From Mesorhizobium tamadayense (GTDB lineage Bacteria > Pseudomonadota > Alphaproteobacteria > Rhizobiales > Rhizobiaceae), in the NCBI RefSeq assembly GCF_003863365.1, contig NZ_RQXT01000005.1:154728-218727 (forward strand): 64,000 nucleotides of DNA, written 5' to 3'. The notes below the pieces were generated by a model. That model had not been told where the DNA came from. It did no database searches and saw nothing but the letters and a program-made list of their open reading frames with translations. Positions 53,800 to 61,737 of this stretch are shown here, one piece after another (positions within the stretch are counted from its first letter, which is position 1; each line of letters opens with the position of its first letter). The position numbers and the translations under genes were made by a program.

Positions 53800-55308
53800 A
53801 TGTCCCCTGACCTCCGCCCTAGCGAAAGCCCGCATGACGGGCTCTTCGTCAACGGCCTCTGCAAGAGCTATGGACCGGTGCAGGTCCTGGCCGATGCGAG
53901 CTTCGAGGTTCGGCCGGGCGAAGTCGTGGCGCTGCTCGGCGAGAACGGCGCCGGCAAGTCGACCGTCTCGAACATCATAGCCGGGTCGATCAAGCCCGAT
54001 GCCGGCTCAATCACCTGGCGGGGGAGGCCCTATTCCCCCGCCAACCCCGCGGCGGCCATCGAGGCCGGCGTCGGCATGATCCACCAGGAATTGAAGCTGC
54101 TGCCGGACCTTTCGGTGGCGGAGAATGTCTATGTCGGGCGCCTGCCGATGCGCGGCGGCCGCATCGACCGCGCGGCCATGAACGCGAAGGCCTCGGCGCA
54201 GTTGAAGCGCCTCGGCCTCGATGTCTCGCCCGAGCGCAAGGTGCGCACGTTGCGCGTCGCCGCCCAGCAGCAGGTCGAGATCGCCAAGGCTCTGACGCTG
54301 AATGCGGAGCTTTTGATCCTCGACGAGCCGACGGCGGCGCTCGGCGGCGAGGAAACGGAGCTGCTTTTTAGGCAGATCCGCAAGCTCAAGGCCGAAGGCA
54401 TGTCCTTCATCTATATCAGCCATCGCCTCGACGAGATCGCGCAGATCGCCGACCGCGTGGTGGTAATGCGCGACGGCCGCATTGTCGCCCGGCACGAGCG
54501 CGCCGACATTCCGGTGCGCACCGTGGTCGAGCAGATGGTCGGCCGCAGCGTCGAGCGCATGTTCCCGAAGCTGTCGCCGCCAGGCAGGGAGACCGTGCTC
54601 GAAGTCGAGAACCTGTCCTCGCCGGAGCGCAGCTTCAACAACGTTTCCTTCGCGGTGAGATCGGGCGAGATCCTCGGCATCGCCGGGCTGATCGGTGCCG
54701 GCCGCACGGAGCTGGTCAGGGCGATCGCCGGCGCCGACCCGATCTCATCCGGCGCGGTGCGCGTCGCAGGCCAGCCGGTGCATCTCAGCGGCCCGGCGGC
54801 GGCGATCAGGGCCGGCGTCGTGCTGGTCCCGGAGGACCGCAAGGAGCAGGGCGTGGTGTTGGAGCAGACGATCGGCGAGAACCTGGCGATCGGCAATTTC
54901 GACCATGTCGCGCCGAAGGGCTGGGTGTTCCCCAAAGCGGTGCAGAGGTTCGCCGAAGCCGGCATATCGAGGCTCGGCGTCAAGGGTCGGCCTAGCCAGG
55001 CGGTCTCAAAACTTTCCGGCGGCAACCAGCAGAAGGTGATAATCGCCAAATGGGTGTCGCGGCCCCCCAAGGTGTTCATCCTCGACGAGCCGACGCGAGG
55101 CATCGACGTCGGCGCCCGCGCGGCGATCTACGACGTCATCGCCGACCTCGCCCGCTCGGGCATGGCGGTGGTGGTGGTGAGCTCGGACCTCGAGGAAGTG
55201 CTGGGGCTTTCGCATCGCGTGCTGGTGCTAAGCCGCGGCCGCCAGCGCGGCATTCTCGATCGCGATGAGGCAAGCAACATCGCAGTGATGGAACTGGCGA
55301 CAAGCTGA
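53800..55308 (+). CDS. Sugar ABC transporter ATP-binding protein, two-domain (RbsA/XylG type)
   Basis: 502 residues with two ATPase domains. Domain 1 has Walker A GENGAGKST, signature-region LRVAAQQQVEIAKAL and Walker B LLILDEPTAALG. Domain 2 has the degenerate Walker A GLIGAGRTE normal for this family, LSGGNQQKVIIAKWV and VFILDEPTRGIDVG. It is the full RbsA layout, unlike the single-domain ATPase at 27398. It starts 33 nt after the binding-protein gene and is followed by a terminator. Confidence 0.92.
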   Translation: MSPDLRPSESPHDGLFVNGLCKSYGPVQVLADASFEVRPGEVVALLGENGAGKSTVSNIIAGSIKPDAGSITWRGRPYSPANPAAAIEAGVGMIHQELKLLPDLSVAENVYVGRLPMRGGRIDRAAMNAKASAQLKRLGLDVSPERKVRTLRVAAQQQVEIAKALTLNAELLILDEPTAALGGEETELLFRQIRKLKAEGMSFIYISHRLDEIAQIADRVVVMRDGRIVARHERADIPVRTVVEQMVGRSVERMFPKLSPPGRETVLEVENLSSPERSFNNVSFAVRSGEILGIAGLIGAGRTELVRAIAGADPISSGAVRVAGQPVHLSGPAAAIRAGVVLVPEDRKEQGVVLEQTIGENLAIGNFDHVAPKGWVFPKAVQRFAEAGISRLGVKGRPSQAVSKLSGGNQQKVIIAKWVSRPPKVFILDEPTRGIDVGARAAIYDVIADLARSGMAVVVVSSDLEEVLGLSHRVLVLSRGRQRGILDRDEASNIAVMELATS

Positions 55309-55366
55309 GGACGACACATGGGAACAAAGCGCAGCAGGTGATACCCTCCCAAGCACCGGACCGCGC

Positions 55367-55397
55367 GGGGCGCCAGCAGGACTGGCGCCCCTTCTTT
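55367..55397 (+). terminator. Intrinsic terminator or attenuator between the ABC operon and the SDR genes
   Basis: A perfect 10-bp stem GGGGCGCCAG / CTGGCGCCCC with CAGGA loop and TTCTTT after it. The run of T/C is directly followed by the GAGAGGGAGAGAG ribosome site of the next gene, so the terminator and translation start are separated by only about 17 nt. Confidence 0.8.
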
Positions 55398-55414
55398 CAG
55401 AGAGAGGGAGAGAG

Positions 55415-56179
55415 ATGAAACTATTTGATCTTCATGGCGACGTGGCGCTTGTGACGGGCGCTGGCAGCGGCATCGGGCAAGCGATCGCCATAGGGCTCGC
55501 GGAGGCCGGCGCCGACGTCGCCTGCTTCGGCCACAGCTCGAAGGGCGGGCTGGAGGAGACGGCCGGCAGGATCGAGGCGCTCGGCCGCAAGGCGCTGGTG
55601 CTGATGGGCACCGTGACTTCCGAAAGCGACCTCGCAGCGGCGGTCGAACGTATCGAAAGGGAACTCGGCGCGCTGACGATTGCCGTCAACAATGCCGGCG
55701 TCGCCGGGGCAGAACCCGCCGAGACGCTGCCGATGGAAAAATGGCAGAAGCTCTACGACGTCAATGTCGGCGGCGTGTTCCTGTCCTGCCAGGCCGAGGC
55801 GCGCGTCATGCTGCCGCGCCGCAAAGGTTCGATCGTCAACATCGCCTCGATGTCCGGCTCGATCGTCAACCGGGGCCTGACCCAGGCGCACTACAATTCG
55901 TCGAAGGCGGCGGTGATCCACATGTCGAAGAGCCTCGCCATGGAGTGGGCCGATCGCGGCCTGCGCGTCAATGTGGTAAGCCCAGGCTACACGCTGACGC
56001 CGATGAACAAGCGGCCCGAGGTCGCCGAGCAGGTCAAAATCTTCGAGCGCGACACGCCGATGGGCCGCATGGCAACGCCCGAGGAGATGGTCGGACCGAC
56101 CGTGTTCCTGGCGAGCCGGGCCGCGAGTTTCGTCACCGGCATCGACCTCATCGTCGATGGCGGCTTCGTCTGCTGGTAG
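55415..56179 (+). CDS. Short-chain dehydrogenase/reductase
   Basis: 254 residues, classical SDR. The NAD(P) motif TGAGSGIG is at residues 14-21, NNAG near 89, and the catalytic Tyr160/Lys164 pair in HYNSSKAA, with SMSGSIVNRGLTQA before it. The C-terminus VDGGFVCW is the usual tail. It presumably oxidises a polyol or reduces a ketose in the pathway of the adjacent kinase and transporter. It forms a tandem pair with the next gene (9-nt gap). Confidence 0.9.
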   Translation: MKLFDLHGDVALVTGAGSGIGQAIAIGLAEAGADVACFGHSSKGGLEETAGRIEALGRKALVLMGTVTSESDLAAAVERIERELGALTIAVNNAGVAGAEPAETLPMEKWQKLYDVNVGGVFLSCQAEARVMLPRRKGSIVNIASMSGSIVNRGLTQAHYNSSKAAVIHMSKSLAMEWADRGLRVNVVSPGYTLTPMNKRPEVAEQVKIFERDTPMGRMATPEEMVGPTVFLASRAASFVTGIDLIVDGGFVCW

Positions 56180-56188
56180 GAGAAAAAA

Positions 56189-56974
56189 GTGCAGAAGCGT
56201 TTTGAAGGAAAGACGGCGGTCGTCACGGGCGCCAGCGGCGGCATCGGTGCAGCCATGGCAAAACGCTTCGCGGCGGAAGGTGCCGCGGTCGTGGTCAGCG
56301 CCATCGACCCGCGCGTCGACGAGGTTGCGGCCAACCTCAAGGCTGCGGGCGCGAAGGTCGCCTCGATGCGCATGGATGTTACGAAGAAGGACGAGGTCGC
56401 GGCACTCTACGATCTCGCCGAGAAGGAATTCGGCCGCGTCGACATCTCCGTCCAGAACGCCGGCGTCATCACCATCGCCAAGATCGAGGCGCTGACGGAA
56501 GCCGAATGGGACAAGGTGATGGCGGTAAACACCAAGGGCGTGTTCCTGTGCTGCCAGGAAGCGATCGGACGCATGCGCAAGCATGGCGAAGGCGGCCGGC
56601 TCATCAACACGGCGTCAGGCCAGGCGCGGCAGGGTTTCATCTACACGCCGCATTACGCCGCCTCGAAGTTCGGCGTGGTCGGCATCACCCAGAGCCTCGC
56701 CAAGGAAGTGGCCAAGGAAAAAATCACCGTCAACGCCATCTGCCCCGGCATCATCGACACCGACATGTGGGCCTATAATGACACTGCCTGGGGCAAGCTG
56801 CTCGGCGACTACAAGCCGGGCGAGCTGATGGCGGAATGGGTGAAGAATATCCCCATGGGCCGCGCCGGCAGCGGCGAGGATGTCTCAGGCCTGGTCGGCT
56901 TCCTCGCCAGCGACGACGCCGCCTACATCACCGGACAAACCATCAACGTTGATGGCGGGCTGATCATGTCGTGA
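56189..56974 (+). CDS. Short-chain dehydrogenase/reductase
   Basis: 261 residues from GTG 56189 after AGGAG. TGASGGIG at residues 13-20, NAGV near 90, catalytic Tyr156/Lys160 in HYAASKFG, and the acceptor loop NAICPGIIDTDMWAYNDTA. The longer tail after the active site (KPGELMAEWVKNIPMGRAG) resembles sorbitol/galactitol-type dehydrogenases. With the SDR upstream it could provide two steps in one catabolic route. It is the last gene before the XRE-cupin regulator and has no clear terminator after it. Confidence 0.9.
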   Translation: MQKRFEGKTAVVTGASGGIGAAMAKRFAAEGAAVVVSAIDPRVDEVAANLKAAGAKVASMRMDVTKKDEVAALYDLAEKEFGRVDISVQNAGVITIAKIEALTEAEWDKVMAVNTKGVFLCCQEAIGRMRKHGEGGRLINTASGQARQGFIYTPHYAASKFGVVGITQSLAKEVAKEKITVNAICPGIIDTDMWAYNDTAWGKLLGDYKPGELMAEWVKNIPMGRAGSGEDVSGLVGFLASDDAAYITGQTINVDGGLIMS

Positions 56975-57115
56975 GGGGGCACTACGCGTTGAGGCGAAGG
57001 CGGCGCCAACCTCGCCTGCGACCGGCATCAGGGCTGCGCCGGCCGATTTCGTCGCCGGGCCTGCGACATAAGAGGCTTGCCGCCATCATTGCGCTCTTGT
57101 ATCGCCACAATTATG

Positions 57116-57130
57116 TTCACCATGAGTGAA
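57116..57130. promoter_or_regulatory. Candidate autoregulatory dyad TTCAC-N5-GTGAA
   Basis: A perfect 15-nt dyad, 29 nt upstream of the XRE-cupin start. The TTCAC half-site recurs at 58250-58254 in the promoter of the following operon. Confidence 0.5.
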
Positions 57131-57158
57131 ATAAATCGGCGGAAAGTTGAGGGGCGCC

Positions 57159-57890
57159 ATGGCGAAGAAGACTAGCGACACCAAGCCTTCCGGCGCGATC
57201 GCCAAAGAAAAGGCATTGCCGAAGAGCGTCTCGGCGGACGGGAGAACCGTCCGAACCATCCGCCCGCCGCTCACGCAGGACCCGCATGCAATCCGCGACA
57301 CACGCGAGAAAGTGCTGGAGGTGGCGATCGGCCATGAGGTGCGCGCCTTCCGCAAGAAGCTCGGCATCACCGTTGCCGATCTCGCGGCCGCCACCGACAT
57401 TTCGCTCGGCATGCTGTCTAAGATCGAGAACGGCATCACCTCGCCGTCGCTGACCACGCTGCAGGCGCTGTCGCGGGCGCTCGGTGTTCCGGTCACCGCC
57501 TTCTTCCGCCGCTTCGAGGAGGAACGCGCCGCCGTCTTCGTCAAGGCCGGCGAAGGCGTCGACGTCGAGCGGCGCGGCACTCGCGCCGGCCACCAGTACA
57601 ATCTGCTCGGCCATATTGGCGCAAACACAAGCGGCGTCGTCGTCGAGCCCTATCTGATCACGCTGACCGAGGATTCGGACGTGTTTCCGACCTTCCAGCA
57701 CGCGGGCATGGAGTTCCTCTACATGCTCGAGGGCGAGGTCGTGTACCGGCACGGCAGCCATCTCTACCCGATGAAGCCGGGAGACAGCCTGTTCTTCGAT
57801 GCGGACGCGCCGCACGGGCCGGAAGAGCTGACACAGCTACCGATGCGCTATCTCTCGATCATCTGCTATCCGCAAAACAGCACGAGCTAA
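57159..57890 (+). CDS. XRE-cupin transcriptional regulator
   Basis: 243 residues from ATG 57159 (GAGGGG 4 nt upstream). An N-terminal disordered tail of about 55 residues precedes the HTH_XRE domain (GHEVRAFRKKLGITVADLAA, TDISLGMLSKIENGITSP, about 58-112). A C-terminal cupin_2 domain (about 165-235) contains HAGMEFLYMLEGEVVYRHGS and GDSLFFDADAPHGPE. It is monocistronic and upstream of the small membrane protein/permease/glx operon, where it is the obvious candidate regulator. Confidence 0.87.
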   Translation: MAKKTSDTKPSGAIAKEKALPKSVSADGRTVRTIRPPLTQDPHAIRDTREKVLEVAIGHEVRAFRKKLGITVADLAAATDISLGMLSKIENGITSPSLTTLQALSRALGVPVTAFFRRFEEERAAVFVKAGEGVDVERRGTRAGHQYNLLGHIGANTSGVVVEPYLITLTEDSDVFPTFQHAGMEFLYMLEGEVVYRHGSHLYPMKPGDSLFFDADAPHGPEELTQLPMRYLSIICYPQNSTS

Positions 57891-57891
57891 A

Positions 57892-57989
57892 GCATGTCTC
57901 CCGAAATTGTGCAGCGGTTTCGGGACAAAGACATGCCTAAAATCAAACACCTAAAGCAGGTCGCGTGAATCCTTTTTAACGCGACCTGC
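57892..57989. repeat. RIME-like intergenic mosaic element
   Basis: Two hairpins: GCATGTC ... GACATGC (57892-57936, with inner CCCGAAA / TTTCGGG) and an 11-bp stem 57956-57966 with 57979-57989 (GCAGGTCGCGT / ACGCGACCTGC). This two-palindrome structure and the GTGCAGCGGTTTCGGGACAA core match the rhizobial intergenic mosaic element class. It lies just downstream of the XRE-cupin stop. Confidence 0.8.
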
Positions 57990-58209
57990 CACCTGCCTTA
58001 GTCGCTCACGCGCCGGACATGCGCGGCTGCCATCCTCCTATCCAGCATGGGTCGGTGGCCCGACATCGCGCTGCCTTTTCCGTCGGCGTTCTTTCTGCCC
58101 GCCCACACCGGCGCCAAGCCGTCCGCGACAATTTCCTGCAGGCAAGTAGTTTTATCCACAGGCAAACCTCGGACGGCCGACCAAACGGTTTGCCGAGCGT
58201 AAAACCGGC

Positions 58210-58264
58210 TTGACAATTCCACGGTTCGGGCAGAACTTATGAAAAAAATTTCACTCTGTTGAAA
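58210..58264 (+). promoter_or_regulatory. Promoter and regulatory half-sites of the amine-transport operon
   Basis: A -35 box TTGACA at 58210-58215. Downstream, three alternating half-sites TGAAA (58240), TTTCA (58249) and TGAAA (58260) make overlapping dyads 58240-58253 and 58249-58264. The first gene starts at 58319. The rest of the 58-kb gap (57990-58209) shows no gene. Confidence 0.5.
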
Positions 58265-58318
58265 GAGTGGACGCCTGGCCGCTTCGGAGCCGGACGTCGA
58301 GAAAGGGGAAAAAAACCG

Positions 58319-58606
58319 ATGTCCGACCTGCATCAGCGCATCGAAGCGCTGTACCGCTCCGACGTGCGCGGATCCGTGCTCCTGATCGCCTGCCTCTGGG
58401 CGACGATCCTCTTCGTCCTCGTGATGACCTGGGCCTACATCCCCGATAGCGGGATCAAGGTCGTGGTGGTGATCGCGGCTGCCGCGGTGCTGATCTTCAA
58501 CACCGCCGCTATCCTGGCGATGCTCAATCACTACAAGGAAGACAAGGAATTCATCTACGGCCTCGACATCAAGAACGCCGACGCGTTCCGCAACCGCCAG
58601 TCCTGA
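58319..58606 (+). CDS. Small two-pass membrane protein of an amine-permease operon
   Basis: 95 residues from ATG 58319 (GAAAGGGGAAAAAAACCG upstream). An amphipathic N-terminus (MSDLHQRIEALYRSDVRGS) is followed by two membrane segments at about residues 20-42 (VLLIACLWATILFVLVMTWA) and 48-70 (VVVVIAAAAVLIFNTAAILA), then a charged tail. No known domain is recognised. It is the first of three small membrane-protein genes packed before an APC-type permease gene. Confidence 0.8.
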   Translation: MSDLHQRIEALYRSDVRGSVLLIACLWATILFVLVMTWAYIPDSGIKVVVVIAAAAVLIFNTAAILAMLNHYKEDKEFIYGLDIKNADAFRNRQS

Positions 58607-58617
58607 AGGGAGAAACC

Positions 58618-58995
58618 ATGTCCCGCTACATCCCGCCGGAGCAGAACAAGGCCGGTCAGGTCTTCGACATCGCCGTCGTCGTGGTCGCCATTTTCGTGGC
58701 GCTGTGGCTGCCGCTGAAGCTCGGCCTTGCCGGTGCTGCGAAATCGATCGATGCGCTCGACGCCAAGACCTGGGACGCGCTCGGCCAGAACGCGACCATG
58801 GCCGCGATTTGGGAGAAGCTCGGCTACACGCCCGAGACCGCCCACGACATCATCCAGAATCGCTTCCACTACATCATCGACTGGCCGACGCTGATCATCA
58901 TGGCGGTGGTGCTGATCGGCTATTTCGTCTTCCTGTTCCGAGCCTCCGATCGCGAATATCGCGAGGTGATCAACGAGAAGTTCGACGACAAGTAA
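58618..58995 (+). CDS. Small two-pass membrane protein of an amine-permease operon
   Basis: 125 residues, 11 nt after the previous gene. First membrane segment at about residues 16-40 (VFDIAVVVVAIFVALWLPLK), a periplasmic loop of about 55 residues, then a second segment at 92-110 (LIIMAVVLIGYFVFLFRASD). The loop carries aromatic and charged residues (ALGQNATMAAIWEKLGYTPE). No family is recognised. Conserved-looking, with a good ribosome site (AAGGGAGAAACC). Confidence 0.8.
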   Translation: MSRYIPPEQNKAGQVFDIAVVVVAIFVALWLPLKLGLAGAAKSIDALDAKTWDALGQNATMAAIWEKLGYTPETAHDIIQNRFHYIIDWPTLIIMAVVLIGYFVFLFRASDREYREVINEKFDDK

Positions 58996-59011
58996 TTGCG
59001 GGGACAAGATC

Positions 59012-59173
59012 ATGTGGATGACACTCTCTTACGCATGCTGGGGCATTTCGATCCTGCTCGCGCTCTGGATGCTCTACGACTGGTTCAAGGTCGATACGAC
59101 CTATTCCGAGCAGACGCTGACCTCCTCGCGCGAAGGCGAGCTTGAAGCCGTCTCCGAAAAGCACCGGATCTGA
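59012..59173 (+). CDS. 53-residue single-pass membrane protein
   Basis: Starts at ATG 59012, 16 nt after the previous stop, and ends 12 nt before the permease gene. One membrane segment (SYACWGISILLALWMLYDWF, residues 6-25) and an acidic cytoplasmic-type tail of about 28 residues (TTYSEQTLTSSREGELEAVS). Too short for routine gene finders. Its tight fit in the operon and ordered composition support it as real and perhaps a subunit of the permease. Confidence 0.75.
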   Translation: MWMTLSYACWGISILLALWMLYDWFKVDTTYSEQTLTSSREGELEAVSEKHRI

Positions 59174-59185
59174 GTGGAGCCAACA

Positions 59186-60589
59186 ATGACAGTCGCGATT
59201 GAAACGGGACAAACGGTAATCCACGGCGACAGGGTCTCGCTGCTCAGGGTGCTCGGCCCCGCCCATGTCTGGGCGCTCGGCGTCGGCATCGTGCTTGTCG
59301 GTGAGTTCACCGGCTGGAATTTCGCGGCCGACAAGGGCGGCGCGCTCGCCGCGCTGATCGTCTGCTGGATCGTCGGCCTGCTCTACACATCGGTCGCCAT
59401 GATCGATTCCGAGGTGACCTCGACCGTCGCCGCCGCCGGCGGGCAATATGCGCAGGCAAAGCACATCGTCGGGCCGCTGATGGCCTTCAACGTGGCGCTG
59501 TTCCTGGTCTTCGCCTACACGATGCTGGAAGTCTCCGACGCCATTCTGCTCGGCGACACGATCGTCGCCAAAGCCGGCGTCGAAGGGTTGACGCACAATT
59601 CCTTCATCGCCGCGACCATCGTGGTGCTGGCTTGGCTCAACTATCGCGGCGTGCTGATGACGCTCAACGTCAACTTTGTCATCACCGCGGTCGCCTATAT
59701 CTCGATCATCATCCTGTTCTTCTCGGTGAGCCCGTGGACGCAAGGCGCGGTGCTGAAGCTCAACGAGCTGGTGACGCCCGGCAATGCGCTTCCCTATGGC
59801 TGGATCGGCGTGATCGCCGCCTTCCAGTTCGGCATCTGGTATTATCTCGGCATCGAAGGCACCACGCAGGCGGCCGAGGAAGTGCGCTCGCCGGCGCGCT
59901 CCCTGCCCTACGGCACGATGGCCGGCATGATCACGCTTCTGATCGCCGCCGCCATGACCTGGTATGTCTGCGCCTCGCTGATGCCCTGGGAATATCTCGG
60001 CATCACCTATTATCCGCTGTGGGACGCCGGCAAGCTGACCGGCAGCCCGCTGCTCGAGAACCTGCTGTTCATCGCGACGCTTCTCGCGGCACTGGCCTCC
60101 GCCAATGGCTGCATCAACGATGCGGCACGCGCCTGGTTCTCGCTCGGCCGCGACCGCTACCTGCCGAGCTGGTTCTCGGCGGTGCATCCGAAGTACCGCA
60201 CGCCTTACCGCTCGATCCTGTTCCTGCTGCCGATCGCGCTCGCCTTCGCCTTCATCGCCGACCTCAACCAAGCGATCACCTTCTCGATCCTGTCGGGCGT
60301 GCTGCAATACACCTTCATGAGCATCAACATCATGATGTTCCGCAAAAAGTGGCCGCTGGGCTCGATCCGGCGCGGCTACACCCATCCCTTCCACCCGCTG
60401 CCGGCGATCGTTCTGTTCTGCCTGTGCGTGGTGACCTTCTTCGCCATCTTCCTCGGCTTCGGCTCGCAGCTGATCGCGATGGTCGCCTTCTACTTCCTGA
60501 TCTCGCTGTGGTTCCACTTCTACCGCTACAAGTTCGTGCGCCGCGGCGATCAGTTCACGATGCCGTGGCCGAAGCCGCAGGGCTATTGA
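59186..60589 (+). CDS. APC-superfamily amino acid/amine permease (ethanolamine-permease-like)
   Basis: 467 residues from ATG 59186 (GGAG about 8 nt upstream). Around 12 membrane segments. The first helix region LLRVLGPAHVWALGVGIVLV then GEFTGWNFAADKGGALAALI resembles the EAT (ethanolamine transporter) branch of the APC superfamily, and FGIWYYLGIEGTTQAAEEVR matches the conserved TM6-loop region. It imports an amino acid or small amine by ion coupling. Encoded with three small membrane proteins and GlxBCD, it probably supplies an amine substrate. Confidence 0.87.
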   Translation: MTVAIETGQTVIHGDRVSLLRVLGPAHVWALGVGIVLVGEFTGWNFAADKGGALAALIVCWIVGLLYTSVAMIDSEVTSTVAAAGGQYAQAKHIVGPLMAFNVALFLVFAYTMLEVSDAILLGDTIVAKAGVEGLTHNSFIAATIVVLAWLNYRGVLMTLNVNFVITAVAYISIIILFFSVSPWTQGAVLKLNELVTPGNALPYGWIGVIAAFQFGIWYYLGIEGTTQAAEEVRSPARSLPYGTMAGMITLLIAAAMTWYVCASLMPWEYLGITYYPLWDAGKLTGSPLLENLLFIATLLAALASANGCINDAARAWFSLGRDRYLPSWFSAVHPKYRTPYRSILFLLPIALAFAFIADLNQAITFSILSGVLQYTFMSINIMMFRKKWPLGSIRRGYTHPFHPLPAIVLFCLCVVTFFAIFLGFGSQLIAMVAFYFLISLWFHFYRYKFVRRGDQFTMPWPKPQGY

Positions 60590-60596
60590 ACGGAAA

Positions 60597-60623
60597 AAGA
60601 CCCGCCGCCAGGCGGCGGGTCTT
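60597..60623 (+). terminator. Terminator-like hairpin after the permease gene
   Basis: A perfect 12-bp stem AAGACCCGCCGC / GCGGCGGGTCTT with a CAG loop. Only TTGG follows, so termination may be partial and allow read-through to the next gene 11 nt later. Confidence 0.7.
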
Positions 60624-60634
60624 GGCGTGTCGAG

Positions 60635-61324
60635 ATGTCTGAGTTGACGTCAGTCTTGCTTACCGGGGCGATCGTGCTTGCGGTCGTCCTCCATCTTGCC
60701 TGGCTCGCGCGCGCCAGCCGCAACCGGGCCAAGGCGGCGTTCGCCGCCGACGAGGCCGCTATCCGGGCGGTCATCGCGGACGCCATCGATGCCTCGGACG
60801 GCACGGCCGGAGTCGATACCTGGGCCGGTTCGTGGAACGGCGAGCGCGCGCAGGTGCGCACCATCGTCGACACGCTCGCGACCCGAAAGCTGCCGACACG
60901 CTGGCTGAGCGTGTCGATCACCGAGCCGGTCGCGGTGCCGGGCATTTTCGACATGATGATGCGGCCCGGGTCGCCGACGACCTTCTCCAATTTCGACCAT
61001 CTCGAGCACACGCTGCCGAAGACGGCGGCGTTCCCCGACGATGCGGTGCTGCGGACAAACCGCAAGGGCGTGGTCTTTCCGCAGGACGTGATCGCAGCGC
61101 ATGCCGGGATCTTTGCCGAGGGGCGTGCCAAGGAATTGCTGATCACGCCGAAGGGTGTGCGCATCGTGTGGCTGCTCGCCCAGGCCGACCGGGCGCGTTA
61201 CGGCGTGTTCCGCCAAGCCGCGTTCGGCGACGCGAGGCTCGATCCGGCATTGCTCGAAGAACTGCTCGCGGCCGCATCCTCGCTTCGTCAGGCGATCAAC
61301 CAGCGCGAAAGGCAGGCCGCATGA
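60635..61324 (+). CDS. Unassigned membrane-anchored protein (229 aa)
   Basis: One N-terminal membrane segment (SVLLTGAIVLAVVLHLAWLA, residues 6-26), then a soluble domain with TWAGSWNGERAQVRTIVDTL, then ATRKLPTRWLSVSITEPVAV and GRAKELLITPKGVRIVWLLA. No known family is recognised. The stop overlaps the next gene's ATG (ATGA), showing translational coupling. It lies between the permease and glxB, so a role in the same amine pathway or in sensing is possible but unproven. Confidence 0.75.
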   Translation: MSELTSVLLTGAIVLAVVLHLAWLARASRNRAKAAFAADEAAIRAVIADAIDASDGTAGVDTWAGSWNGERAQVRTIVDTLATRKLPTRWLSVSITEPVAVPGIFDMMMRPGSPTTFSNFDHLEHTLPKTAAFPDDAVLRTNRKGVVFPQDVIAAHAGIFAEGRAKELLITPKGVRIVWLLAQADRARYGVFRQAAFGDARLDPALLEELLAAASSLRQAINQRERQAA

Positions 61325-61653
61325 GCGATACCATCACCCCCGCCGACCGGCCTTCGAACCCCTACCTGGTGCTGGCCTCCGCTGTCGTCCTGCCGGGCAG
61401 CGGACATGTCATGCTCGGCTTGCCGGCGCGCGGCCTGCAATTCCTGTTCTTCATGGTGATCCTCGGCTGGGTGACGACCAAGGTGGCGCCGCCGGACGCC
61501 AGCTTCATCGGCCGCCACGCCGGCGGTTTCCTCATCTATGCGCTATCGATCCTCGACGCCTACAGGATAGCGCGCATCCGCCATGCGACATGGGCTCACA
61601 GGACGCGTCCGGATGGCGACGGCGCCGGAAACGGCGCAAACGCTGATGTATAA
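61321..61653 (+). CDS. Unassigned small membrane protein (110 aa)
   Basis: From ATG 61321, overlapping the previous gene by 4 nt. Two or three hydrophobic segments (SNPYLVLASAVVLPGSGHVM, GLQFLFFMVILGWVTTKVAP, GGFLIYALSILDAYRIARIR). The PGSGHVMLGLPARGLQFLF pattern resembles small TM2-like or DUF5683-like proteins, though assignment is weak. The C-terminus is hydrophilic. Confidence 0.7.
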   Translation: MSDTITPADRPSNPYLVLASAVVLPGSGHVMLGLPARGLQFLFFMVILGWVTTKVAPPDASFIGRHAGGFLIYALSILDAYRIARIRHATWAHRTRPDGDGAGNGANADV

Positions 61654-61737
61654 TCACAGGAAAATTTTTTTCATACCAATTGAATTCCTCGGGCTCATTC
61701 GATACATCTGAGGAAGCCATAAACGTCGGAGGCTGGC

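Noticed and set aside
57998..58531. 177-codon minus-strand open frame
   Set aside because: No ribosome site, overlaps the operon promoter and the 95-residue membrane protein gene, and the product has no coherent composition.
58970..60517. 515-codon minus-strand open frame
   Set aside because: Antisense to the APC permease; rich in Asp, Gly, His and Arg, with no recognisable domain.
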